In this document: positions 17,736-24,942 of the stretch, in pieces | How positions within the stretch are numbered: position 1 is the first letter of the stretch | Layout of the letters: each line of letters begins with the position of its first letter | Source: JAWKTV01 sp041398905 | Lineage (GTDB): Bacteria > Planctomycetota > Planctomycetia > Planctomycetales > Planctomycetaceae | Direction of reading: 5' to 3' | Assembly: GCA_041398905.1 (NCBI GenBank) | Contig: JAWKTV010000002.1 | Coordinates: forward strand, 1-64,000 | DNA: 64,000 nucleotides | Position numbers and translations under genes: made by a program | Notes under the pieces: generated by a model | What the model was told of the DNA's origin: nothing | Seen by the model: the letters and a program-made list of their open reading frames with translations, nothing else | Databases searched by the model: none

Positions 17736-18222
17736 ATGTCAGCATTTTTACCGCAGTGGCGGCGCTACACTCGCACGAGTTCTCCGGGCGACGTAGGTCT
17801 TCTTTGGATTCTGGTGCGATTTGCCTGGCTGATTATCTGTGGCGCTAACCATGACGTGTGATCGTCAGGCAATATTGTCCTAGTGCATCGTCGGTGATGC
17901 CGCGACTACGTCGTTGCTGCGGGACACTTCAAGACGTTGGATTCTCACGAACCTACGGCCACACCGACAGTGCGAAGCAAGTCGATGAATTGAAGAAAAT
18001 CGACGGGAGGCGCGTCTACTTGGAATCGCCGCTGAACGTCAGAATGCAATGCGAGTCGAGAAGGAGAAGAACGGATCGCGACGATGCTCTCTTGGCGAAG
18101 GGAATTATCCCGGGGCCACTGCTTGGTATTGGCTACTTCCTGAAGCCATTCGTTTAGTGTTCATTGGCCTTGTCCTCGGGATACCAATAATCGTATTTCT
18201 CGTGCTAATCATTCGCTCTTAG
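17736..18222 (+). pseudogene. Possible broken small membrane-protein gene
   Basis: This stretch is less GC-rich than its neighbours. From ATG 17736 a 41-codon frame encodes a Trp/Arg-rich start and one membrane helix (Leu-Leu-Trp-Ile-Leu-Val-Arg-Phe-Ala-Trp-Leu-Ile-Ile). A second frame starting at ATG 18049 ends in another strong helix (Leu-Val-Phe-Ile-Gly-Leu-Val-Leu to Leu-Ile-Ile-Arg-Ser) at TAG 18220-18222. Between them a third frame reads plausibly (Val-Asp-Glu-Leu-Lys-Lys-Ile-Asp). They may be pieces of one two-helix protein broken by indels, or separate chance frames. No family is recognised. Confidence 0.3.
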
Positions 18223-18295
18223 CCTCGGATGGTTCGAGCGCACTCGAAGTCGAATGATCGTACATTCTTTCTTCAACTTTATTGGGGCTTCCGGA

Positions 18296-20494
18296 ATGAC
18301 TGTTACTCTTCTCCGCATCACAATTCTACTTGGAACAACGCCACTCCTGGGTGCGGATTCCCCCACGCCAACCGCGAAGGGCGACCGGCTCACTCGTCAG
18401 TACATCGTCGAGGCGGCCGAGCGCATCGAGGCCGATACGGCCGCGCGGCTCGCTGACCCGGAGAAATGGACCGAGCAGCGAGCCGAGTACCGACGGCAAC
18501 TCCACGACATGCTCGGTCTCGATCCGCTGCCGCAGAAGACGCCGCTCGAACCGGTCATCACTGGCATCGTCGAGCATGACGAGTTCACCGTCGAGAAGCT
18601 CCACTTCCAGTCACTGCCCGGGCTGTATGTCACCGGCAACCTGTACGTGCCCAAAGGGCTGGCCGCCCCCGCCCCGGCGATCTTGTACGTCTGCGGACAT
18701 GGCCGGGTCGTGAAGGACGGCGTCCCGCTCGGGAACAAGACGCATTACCAGCATCACGGGACCTGGTTCGCCCGGCACGGTTACGTCTGCCTCACCATCG
18801 ACACCATTCAACTCGGCGAGATTGAAGGGCTGCACCACGGGACTTATCGCGAGGGGATGTGGTGGTGGCATTCGCGGGGCTACACGCCGGCCGGGGTCGA
18901 AGCGTGGAACTGCATTCGCTCGCTCGACTACCTCGAAACCCGGCCGGAGGTCGATAAAGACCGGCTCGGAGTGACCGGGCGTTCCGGTGGAGGAGCCTAC
19001 AGCTGGTGGACGGCCGCGCTCGATGAACGAATCAAGGTCGCCGTTCCCGTCGCGGGGATCACCTCGATGCGAAACCATGTCATCGACGACTGTATCGAGG
19101 GGCACTGCGACTGCATGTTCCAGGTGAATACCTATCGCTGGGACTATCCCCTGCTCGCCGCCCTCGTCGCGCCACGGCCGCTGCTCATCTCCAACACCGA
19201 CAAGGACGGCATCTTCCCGCTGGATGGGGTCTACGACGTATACGCGAAAGTCCGCCCGCTATGGGAGTACCTCAAGGTGCCGCGACAGCTCGGCTTTCAT
19301 ATCACGGAAGGCCCGCACAGCGACACACAGGAGCTGCAGGTTCATGCCTTCGTCTGGTTCGATCGCTTCCTGATGAAGCAGGAGCGACTCATTCACAAGC
19401 CGGCCGAGAAGTTCTTCCCGCCGGAGACGCTGAAGGTGTTCGACAAGTTACCTGCGGACGAGCGGGTGACGACCGTCCACGAGTGGTTCGTACCTGTTGC
19501 GGAGAACCCGGTTCCCGACTCGGCCGACGAATGGACTCTCATGAAGTCCCGCTGGAGCGTCGGCATGCGGACGCACGTCTTCCGCAACTGTCGGATGTAT
19601 CAGGACTGGCGGCTCGGTGCCTTTGACCACGATGCGGCGCGGCGGGAGGCGGCGAACGCCAGCCTCATTAGTTCGCACAACGACACGCTGACACTCAATC
19701 GTTATGACCGCAGCGGCGACCCCGCCGCCGGATACAGCGTGTGGATCGCCGCACCGCACCAGCCTGCGGCACAAGCGGCGGACGTAACCACCATTCCGCC
19801 GCGTCGCATCCGCATCAAAGTGCTAAGCAGCGCCGAATTCGACGAGTGGTCGAAGCTCTACCGGTACGCCTTCCCAACAGCATTCTCCGACCTTGCCCCG
19901 CTCGAGAGCGCGGAGGCGGACCAGGTGACGTTCGGCGAAGCTCCATCGATTCCCGCCGGCGAAGTCTGGATCGCGATCGCACCGCCGGGCGTCGGACCTT
20001 CGCGGTGGTCTGACGAACCGAAGTCGACCATTCACAACCGCCGCCGGCTCGCGCTGATGGGACAAACCGTCGACGGCTGGCGCACCGAAGCGGTCTGGGA
20101 GGCGATCCACCTCGGCTGCTCCCGCGCGGGACTGCACACCGAACAGGAAGACGGCCCGCCGCCCACAAAGCCGACGGAGATCATCGTCGACGCCACCGGC
20201 GACGCCGCCGTGTGGGCCTTGTATGCGTCGCTGCACATCGATGGCATCGACCGCCTGGAACTGACAGCCCTCCCCGCCTCCCACAACACCGGCCCAGCCC
20301 TGCTCAACGTGCTCCGCTACCTCGACATCCCCCAAGCACTGGCACTGACCGCCGAACATTCACAGTTGACGATCTCCACCGACCCCAGCAACGCCAGTGT
20401 CGCCGAGTACGCACGCGCAACGGCGAACAAACTCGGCTGGCCCCCAGACCGAGTACTCGTCCAACACCAAGAGAATTCATCACAGGAGGAGTAG
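18296..20494 (+). CDS. Exported acetyl-xylan-esterase-like alpha/beta hydrolase
   Basis: After a signal peptide ending near Leu-Gly-Ala-Asp, the N-terminal half is an alpha/beta hydrolase of the acetyl xylan esterase/dienelactone hydrolase type. The nucleophile elbow is Gly-Arg-Ser-Gly-Gly-Gly, a candidate acid is in Asn-Thr-Asp-Lys-Asp-Gly and the His in Gly-Pro-His-Ser-Asp. The Cys-Gly-His-Gly loop precedes the elbow as in related esterases. The second half (residues about 390-732) has no clear family and may be a second degenerate hydrolase or a binding domain. It probably removes acyl groups from polysaccharide. The start is uncertain: ATG 18254 would add 14 residues. The protein is about twice the length of single-domain esterases. 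Confidence 0.75.
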   Translation: MTVTLLRITILLGTTPLLGADSPTPTAKGDRLTRQYIVEAAERIEADTAARLADPEKWTEQRAEYRRQLHDMLGLDPLPQKTPLEPVITGIVEHDEFTVEKLHFQSLPGLYVTGNLYVPKGLAAPAPAILYVCGHGRVVKDGVPLGNKTHYQHHGTWFARHGYVCLTIDTIQLGEIEGLHHGTYREGMWWWHSRGYTPAGVEAWNCIRSLDYLETRPEVDKDRLGVTGRSGGGAYSWWTAALDERIKVAVPVAGITSMRNHVIDDCIEGHCDCMFQVNTYRWDYPLLAALVAPRPLLISNTDKDGIFPLDGVYDVYAKVRPLWEYLKVPRQLGFHITEGPHSDTQELQVHAFVWFDRFLMKQERLIHKPAEKFFPPETLKVFDKLPADERVTTVHEWFVPVAENPVPDSADEWTLMKSRWSVGMRTHVFRNCRMYQDWRLGAFDHDAARREAANASLISSHNDTLTLNRYDRSGDPAAGYSVWIAAPHQPAAQAADVTTIPPRRIRIKVLSSAEFDEWSKLYRYAFPTAFSDLAPLESAEADQVTFGEAPSIPAGEVWIAIAPPGVGPSRWSDEPKSTIHNRRRLALMGQTVDGWRTEAVWEAIHLGCSRAGLHTEQEDGPPPTKPTEIIVDATGDAAVWALYASLHIDGIDRLELTALPASHNTGPALLNVLRYLDIPQALALTAEHSQLTISTDPSNASVAEYARATANKLGWPPDRVLVQHQENSSQEE

Positions 20495-20939
20495 CCCTCA
20501 AACGCCCCCCCAACCACGCGACAGCCAAGCAGGGTCCGCCGTGCGGACCGAATCGGGTCGCCCCGCATCTCTAATGGTCCGCACAGCGGACCTTACTGAA
20601 GGCGGACCGGACCATCAAAGACAACGTCCGAGGCAAACGCCTCACCGCCGGCTGGGATTTGAGCAAACTAAAGACCTTATTACTCGCATTTCAAGCCCCC
20701 TGAACGTGCGATTGCCCTGCGTTGGGGAGAACCCCGTGGACGTAGGAGTCATCGAATGCGAACATGATACGAGCCACACTAGGAAGCCCTCGCAATCACC
20801 ACTTGCAGATGGGCCGCGTTGGTGGCTCCTGTACTTAGGGCCACCACGCCCTTTCAGTTCGGATGCCACCTCCGAGCAAGTCACTCACACTTGCTTCCAG
20901 TGAGATCCGTAAACCGCTGACTTGGCTCTTCTAGTTGGA
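20495..20939. other. Intergenic region with paired palindromes, no gene supported
   Basis: The region holds two copies of a GGTCCGC-n3-GCGGACC palindrome (20533-20549 and 20576-20592). Open frames on both strands lack a recognisable family. A further 7-bp inverted repeat flanks a 13-base loop around 20820-20850. It is the left edge of the accessory zone. Confidence 0.45.
20533..20592. repeat. Two tandem GGTCCGC palindromes
   Basis: Each copy has the same 7-bp stem with a different 3-base loop (CGT and ACA), 26 bases apart. Identical stems with different loops suggest a REP-like repeat pair rather than chance. Confidence 0.5.
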
Positions 20940-21258
20940 TCACGACCCACTTTTTGGCACCCGCCCCCACGGAACGTTTTCTCTACAGTTGCGAACCCAT
21001 CCGCTGGCGGCACGAACAGTCATGGATGTCGATGTCCGTCGTGGCAGGTTCCGGTCAACGGAAAACCAGCCTTCAGTGGATGTAGTCACAACGTCTGGTG
21101 CCACATCCGGATAATCTGACTTGTCGTAGGCAACAGTGACGACCGCACCCGCAATCCAGGTTTGACTGATCGACGTTCCCACTGATGCAAAAAACTCTCT
21201 GGCATCCGGCGGCGAGAAGCAGACATGTCCGAAACAAAATGAGTCCAGGATTCCTCAT
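20940..21258 (-). pseudogene. Small lipoprotein with a regulatory-like beta domain (frameshifted)
   Basis: The start at 21258 has AGAGGA well placed upstream. The first 23 residues form a lipoprotein signal with Leu-Leu-Ala-Ala-Gly-Cys. The sensible sequence then continues in another frame from about 21180 with Ala-Gly-Ala-Val-Val-Thr-Val and Thr-Ser-Thr-Glu-Gly-Trp-Phe-Ser-Val, the style of a carboxypeptidase-regulatory-like beta-sandwich. Such short lipoproteins are common in planctomycetes and have no known function. The IS element's left end at 21272 overlaps the ribosome-binding site, so the gene has probably lost its native promoter. Confidence 0.4.
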
Positions 21259-21271
21259 GGTTCCAGTTCCT

Positions 21272-22740
21272 CTGCACTTTCTGAAAAACGCCTGGCGTTC
21301 CGTTGCCGGCGATTGGGCTCCACAAGAATGTGGCTCTCCAGGGCGGACTGATGTGTCTCACCACGTCAGTCCCGCCCCAGAGAGCCACGGATATCCTACC
21401 ACGCTCCGCAGGGCTGGAACCACTCGATCGACTGGCTCGCCGCGCTGCACGGGCGGCTGCGGGGGCGGCTGGCGGCGCTCCTCTGGGGCGTGCTGTTCGC
21501 GGGTGGGCGGCGGGTCGTCGCGGCGTGGATTCGCGCGCGACGGGTCTCAGCCCGGACTTTCAGAACTGCTACTACTTCCTGCAGAGCCTCGGCCGGCGGT
21601 GGCGGGACATCGGCGGGCGGCTGCTGGTGCTCGTGCTGCTGAAGGTGCTGAAGGACCACGAGCGGGTGCTGCTGGCGATCGACGACTCCCCCACCAAACG
21701 CTACGGACCCAAAGTGCAGGGGCGGGCATCCACCACGACCCCACGCCGGGGCCGACCGGCAAGGCGTTCTGCCTGGACACGTGTGGGTGACGCTGGCGGT
21801 GGTGGTGCGGCATCGGCTGTGGGGGACCATCGGCCTGCCGATCTACTTGGCTGTACGTCCGCGCGCGGACGTGCCCAAGCTCCCGAAGTGTTGCCGCTGG
21901 ATGTTCCAGACCAAGCTCGAACAAGCGGCACGGCCGACCTGATCCTCCGGGCGGCCACAACCCTGCAGGCCCACGGCAAAGCGGTGTGGTGCGTGGCCGA
22001 CGGCGCTCCTACGCCAAGCGGCCGTTCGCGTCCGCTGCTCAAGGCGGGCGTGACGCTCGTCGGCCGGCTCCGCAAGGATGCGGCGCTCCACGACCTGCCG
22101 CCGGTGCAGGACCAAACGCGCGGCCGCCCACGGACGTACGGTCTGAATCGCCTCTCCCTGGCGAAGCGCGCGCGCCCATCGTCACGGTTGGGAGCCGACG
22201 ACCGTCTCGGTGTACGGCGCGGAGGTGGTGAAGCAGACCAAGACGTTCCTGGCGACGTACCCCCGTTCGGCGGAACGATCCGGGTGGTGATCGTCGCGGA
22301 GCCGGCAGGGCCACCAGTTCTTCTACTGCTCGGACGTGGACGCGCCGGCGCGCGGAGATCATCGAGTGCTTCGCCGACCGCGCGGCGATCGAGCAGGTGT
22401 TCCACGACGTGAAGGAGGTCTGGGGCAGCGGCCAGCAGCAGGTGCGGAACCTGTGGGCGAACATCGCCGCCTGGCACGTCAACTTGTGGCTCTACACGCT
22501 GGTGGAACTGTGGGCCTGGGACCGCCCGGCGGCGAACTGGTGCATCAGGGAGGACTCGCCCTGGGACCGCGCCGACGACGTCCGAGCCACGCCGACCGCC
22601 GCAAAGCCCTGCAGGCGGCCTGCCTGACGCAAGAATTCTCGACGGCTCGGCTCCCCGCCCGCTCACCCGGAAACTCCGCACCCTACTAACACGCCTGCTC
22701 CGCATCACTGTCTAACGCTGACGTTTTTCAGAAAGTGCAG
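21272..22740 (+). mobile_element. IS701/IS4-like insertion sequence with 19-bp terminal inverted repeats
   Basis: Bases 21272-21290 are the exact reverse complement of 22722-22740, and a DDE transposase lies between them. The total length is 1469 bases. I could not identify a clear target-site duplication in the flanks. Confidence 0.8.
21345..22687 (+). CDS. DDE transposase of the IS701-like element (frameshifted)
   Basis: The protein pieces read as one DDE_5-type transposase: Leu-Ala-Ile-Asp-Asp-Ser-Pro-Thr-Lys-Arg-Tyr-Gly-Pro (first Asp), Val-Ala-Asp-Gly-Ala-Tyr-Ala-Lys (second Asp) and Asp-Arg-Ala-Ala-Ile-Glu-Gln-Val-Phe-His-Asp-Val-Lys-Glu (catalytic Glu), followed by Gly-Gln-Gln-Gln-Val-Arg-Asn. 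They occupy all three frames, with shifts near 21730, 22010, 22130, 22190 and 22350. All three catalytic residues are present, so whether it is really broken or the sequence has errors is open. The start is not certain; the frame is open from 21303. Confidence 0.72.
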
Positions 22741-22784
22741 TCAAGTTGTTCGGCCCACGTTTTGCGCGCCCGTAGGAGGATAGC

Positions 22785-23226
22785 TTGGCTTTTTACAAAC
22801 TTGACCCCGAAGTAGCGGGAGGGTGGGGACCGAACACGGAGTTTACTAGAACGCCCGGTATTCCGGTGGTTGTTCACAAGCTCCCATTATCCAGTTTGAC
22901 GGGTGGCTTGGTGACGAGCTCTTGGAGAGCAGTCCATGCTATATCGTTACGGTAAAACTCGCCAATGCGATACGAAGCCAAGAGTTTTCAGGGTTTGAGT
23001 TGAAGGCAGTCCCGAAGTTTCCAACATCCGAGCAATTTCGTGAACTCTATCCCCACCGACAGCTTCCATAATTTAGCGGCTCAGCATCACTGGTAAGGCT
23101 GGCGTAGATGATTTTGGCATGGATGTAGATGGAAGACTTGTTGTATCGGAAAGAGCGTTTGGCACGCTCAAGGCATCGAATTTGAGCAATTGCGAGGTGT
23201 CCATTTGTGCTAACGACTGTGCCTAG
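22785..23226 (+). pseudogene. Immunity-like protein of a polymorphic toxin system (degraded)
   Basis: A TTG start at 22785 follows GGAGGA. Allowing for two extra C bases near 22884 and 22891, the protein reads Val-Val-His-Lys-Leu-His-Tyr-Gln-Phe-Asp-Gly-Trp-Leu-Gly-Asp-Glu-Leu-Leu-Glu, then Tyr-Ile-Val-Thr, Phe-Arg-Glu-Leu-Tyr-Pro, and after a further indel and an in-frame TAG near 23075, Asp-Asp-Phe-Gly-Met and Leu-Val-Val-Ser-Glu-Arg-Ala. I recognise this as a family of small proteins often found as immunity genes beside toxin C-termini (Imm11/DUF1629-like; tentative). GC is clearly lower than around it, a sign of transfer. Confidence 0.5.
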
Positions 23227-23234
23227 CCCGGTAG

Positions 23235-23252
23235 GTCAGGCTCCTGCCTGAC
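23235..23252. repeat. Short palindrome GTCAGGC-n4-GCCTGAC
   Basis: A 7-bp perfect stem with a 4-base loop, directly after the immunity-like gene and before the toxin fragment. It is of the same general size as the other intergenic palindromes in this zone. Confidence 0.4.
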
Positions 23253-23299
23253 GGGTGTGGGGGAGCAGAATTTGGGTCTTGGCGTTTTCACGCGGGGTG

Positions 23300-23584
23300 G
23301 CCCGCCGGCATGGTCAAGCCCGAGGCATACCACGACTTGCCGCAGGCCCGCCGGTTCAAGAAGCACTGGGATCGTGCAGGTCTGGACATCGAGGACCCGG
23401 CTCACGGTCGCTGGGTCGAAGGCGGACCAGTCGGCGACCACCGAAGTGGGCAGAAGCATTCAATCGCGAGTGGGATGAGTACTATCGAGAATGTCCGGAG
23501 GCGACGCGAGAGGAGATCCTCGAGCAAATGAACAAACTGCGAAGAGAGACCCGAGATTCTATTGACACAGTTCTACGACATTAG
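23300..23584 (+). pseudogene. DUF2380-like toxin C-terminal domain fragment
   Basis: Reading 23310 onward and shifting frame near 23448 gives a coherent 90-residue domain: Tyr-His-Asp-Leu-Pro-Gln-Ala-Arg-Arg-Phe-Lys-Lys-His-Trp, Gly-Leu-Asp-Ile-Glu-Asp, Gly-Asp-His-Arg-Lys-Trp, then Phe-Asn-Arg-Glu-Trp-Asp-Glu-Tyr-Tyr and a helix rich in Glu. This Leu-Pro-Gln ... Gly-Ile-Asp-Ile ... His ... Trp-Asn-x-x-Trp order is that of the DUF2380 family, seen at the C-termini of secreted polymorphic toxins. No delivery domain precedes it, so it is an orphan toxin end. Family assignment is from memory. Confidence 0.45.
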
Positions 23585-23740
23585 TCACAACACGGCCTAC
23601 AAACGCGGGATGCCGGAGATTGAGGAAATCGTGGATGGGCTTGTCGATCACGGCCCCTGCCCCACATGTGGTGCGGGGATCCGAAAACCGATCGGAGATC
23701 TCCAGGTACGGCTCGAGAAGACCCGTGCCCGCTTTATGTG
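23562..23740 (+). pseudogene. N-terminal part of a Cys-x-x-Cys-Gly immunity-like protein
   Basis: The TTG start at 23562 overlaps the end of the toxin fragment by 23 bases, the usual arrangement of toxin and immunity genes. The sequence contains Gly-Pro-Cys-Pro-Thr-Cys-Gly and Gly-Asp-Leu-Gln-Val-Arg-Leu-Glu-Lys, as in small Cys-x-x-Cys-Gly proteins that pair with DUF2380-type toxins. After about residue 58 the sequence loses sense; from there the opposite strand codes for a phage protease, so the gene is cut at a junction near 23730. Confidence 0.4.
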
Positions 23741-23959
23741 CCCAACCGGCCGACGCGTGTCGTGGTGCATCAGGGCCTTGACCTGTTCGACCGGCTTGAG
23801 CCCGGCGAGGTCAACGACAACGGGGAGCGGGATGCCTTCGAGCGCCAGGCGGCCACCGTCGTACGCCTGCATCACGAACCGCGGATCGGAGCCGTCGCTG
23901 GAAGGCGACAGACTCAGTCGGACCTGGAGGCAGAAACTGGTGGGCAGCGAAAGCGGCAT
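23726..23959 (-). pseudogene. Phage prohead protease-like fragment
   Basis: On the minus strand the sequence reads Asp-Pro-Arg-Phe-Val-Met-Gln-Ala-Tyr-Asp-Gly-Gly, then Leu-Pro-Val-Val-Val-Asp-Leu-Ala-Gly-Leu and Ala-Leu-Met-His-His-Asp-Thr-Arg-Arg-Pro-Val-Gly-His. The His-Asp ... Pro-Val-Gly-His unit is typical of the N-terminal part of HK97-type head maturation proteases. It stops making sense near 23726, where the immunity-like fragment begins on the other strand. The position after a small acidic protein and an ART-domain gene fits a phage head module. Confidence 0.45.
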
Positions 23960-23989
23960 CAGGGATCAGTGGCGGCCAAGGAGGCGGGT

Positions 23990-24175
23990 CTACTGATCCG
24001 GGGAGAATTGCGCGGGGGTTGCAGGCTGCGGCAAACGATCCTCGGGATCTAGCTCATCGGGATCGTACTCCTCGTTCAGCTCTTCCCGAGCTTCACGCCG
24101 TAACTGCTCCACGTCCTCGGGCGTGAGCGTCGCACCGCCGATTGGGTCTTCCCACCGTGATCGTCGCTTGCTCAT
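23990..24175 (-). CDS. Small acidic protein in a phage head gene remnant
   Basis: A 61-residue protein starting Met-Ser-Lys-Arg-Arg-Ser-Arg-Trp and then rich in Glu and Asp with a predicted helix (Glu-Asp-Val-Glu-Gln-Leu-Arg-Arg-Glu). Its ATG overlaps the stop of the ART-domain gene upstream as ATGA, so translation is probably coupled. A protease-like fragment follows after about 30 bases. I do not know a function; position suggests a small head-assembly or scaffold-type protein. Confidence 0.5.
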   Translation of the reverse strand: MSKRRSRWEDPIGGATLTPEDVEQLRREAREELNEEYDPDELDPEDRLPQPATPAQFSPDQ

Positions 24176-24573
24176 GATTCTTCTTCAAACCTCAGATGCA
24201 AGGTTCCGTCTGCCTCTTCGCGTCGCTCGGCAACGCGGAATTTCGTCCTACTGCGAAACAGCACTTCCTGTTCGGTTGGATCGAATGCGGTGTGCTGTAC
24301 GCTGCGTCCCGTCTTTCCAGCCACTGTAATGATTGCCCGGTCGCTACCCCGCTCAAGGAACGGATGATCGCGATTGCTTGTCGTCGAAAAGAACGCCTCA
24401 TCTCGATACGAATCACCGGGCTTCAAGTGGTCAACGAAGCGGCGTTGCTGTCCGCGCAAAGTTTCTCCTGAGAATTCGGGAAGATTCTCCAACCCAGTGC
24501 TGATCGCCTCTTGGGGTGCTTCAGGTTGCGCGGGGTGGCCCGGCCACAGCGTGGCCGGGTCGCGGGGCGACAA
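24172..24573 (-). CDS. ADP-ribosyltransferase toxin domain (probably truncated MuF-type phage protein)
   Basis: The C-terminal 105 residues match the R-S-E class of ADP-ribosyltransferases: Phe-Ser-Gly-Glu-Thr-Leu-Arg-Gly (Arg motif), Phe-Phe-Ser-Thr-Thr-Ser (STS motif) and Pro-Thr-Glu-Gln-Glu-Val-Leu-Phe (the Glu-x-Glu motif that transfers ADP-ribose to Arg). A Lys-Phe-x-Val strand closes the fold. The first 25 residues are encoded by a REP-like palindrome (24539-24559) and are not part of the domain, so the N-terminus is lost. The genes that follow, a small acidic protein and a prohead protease fragment, suggest the domain was once the C-terminus of a phage minor head (MuF) protein. Confidence 0.6.
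   Translation of the reverse strand: MSPRDPATLWPGHPAQPEAPQEAISTGLENLPEFSGETLRGQQRRFVDHLKPGDSYRDEAFFSTTSNRDHPFLERGSDRAIITVAGKTGRSVQHTAFDPTEQEVLFRSRTKFRVAERREEADGTLHLRFEEES
24539..24559. repeat. REP-like palindrome, copy 2
   Basis: A perfect 9-bp stem (24539-24547 with 24551-24559) and a 3-base loop. The outer GGCCC and GGGTC edges match copy 1 at 15627-15647. It sits at the broken 5' end of the ART-domain gene. Confidence 0.5.
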
Positions 24574-24629
24574 GAAGCCGTTTCATGTGGTCTCCGATGC
24601 AGTGAACGTCGTCCATCACCCGAACAATG

Positions 24630-24827
24630 TCAATCCGAATCGAGCTCCACGCCGGGCGGCCAGCGGATCGGGACACCAACCGACCTGCCCAACTCGTACC
24701 ATCGGGCTGAACTCCAGGGCCAGTCAACACCGCGCGCTACAAGCCCCGCCCGTACGGGGTTCTCGTGCAGATACGTCAGCTTCGCCTCGACCTTGTGCCT
24801 TGTCCAGCCGAGTAGGGCCGGTTCCAC
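24630..24827 (-). pseudogene. C-terminal remnant of a REP-associated tyrosine transposase (RAYT)
   Basis: The minus strand encodes Leu-His-Glu-Asn-Pro-Val-Arg-Ala-Gly-Leu-Val and Asp-Trp-Pro-Trp-Ser-Ser-Ala-Arg-Trp-Tyr, the well-known C-terminal signature of Y1/TnpA-REP transposases. The catalytic HUH and Tyr region, which should precede it, is missing, so it cannot be active. RAYT proteins mobilise REP palindromes, several of which occur in this zone. Confidence 0.65.
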
Positions 24828-24942
24828 CGGCCGGAACTGACGCCAATTGCTCGACCGTACAAAGATTGTACCGTCTCACGACCAATCCCGGCGTCTGACA
24901 TCACCGGCGCGCATACCCGGCCTCGTCTGCGGTGAGACCCTC

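Noticed and set aside
20533..20592. Tandem palindromes as a CRISPR array
   Set aside because: Only two 17-base units with different loops and no spacers of regular length; no cas genes.
20397..20903. 168-codon plus-strand frame at the start of the accessory zone
   Set aside because: It runs through two palindromes and has no recognisable feature; not supported as a gene.
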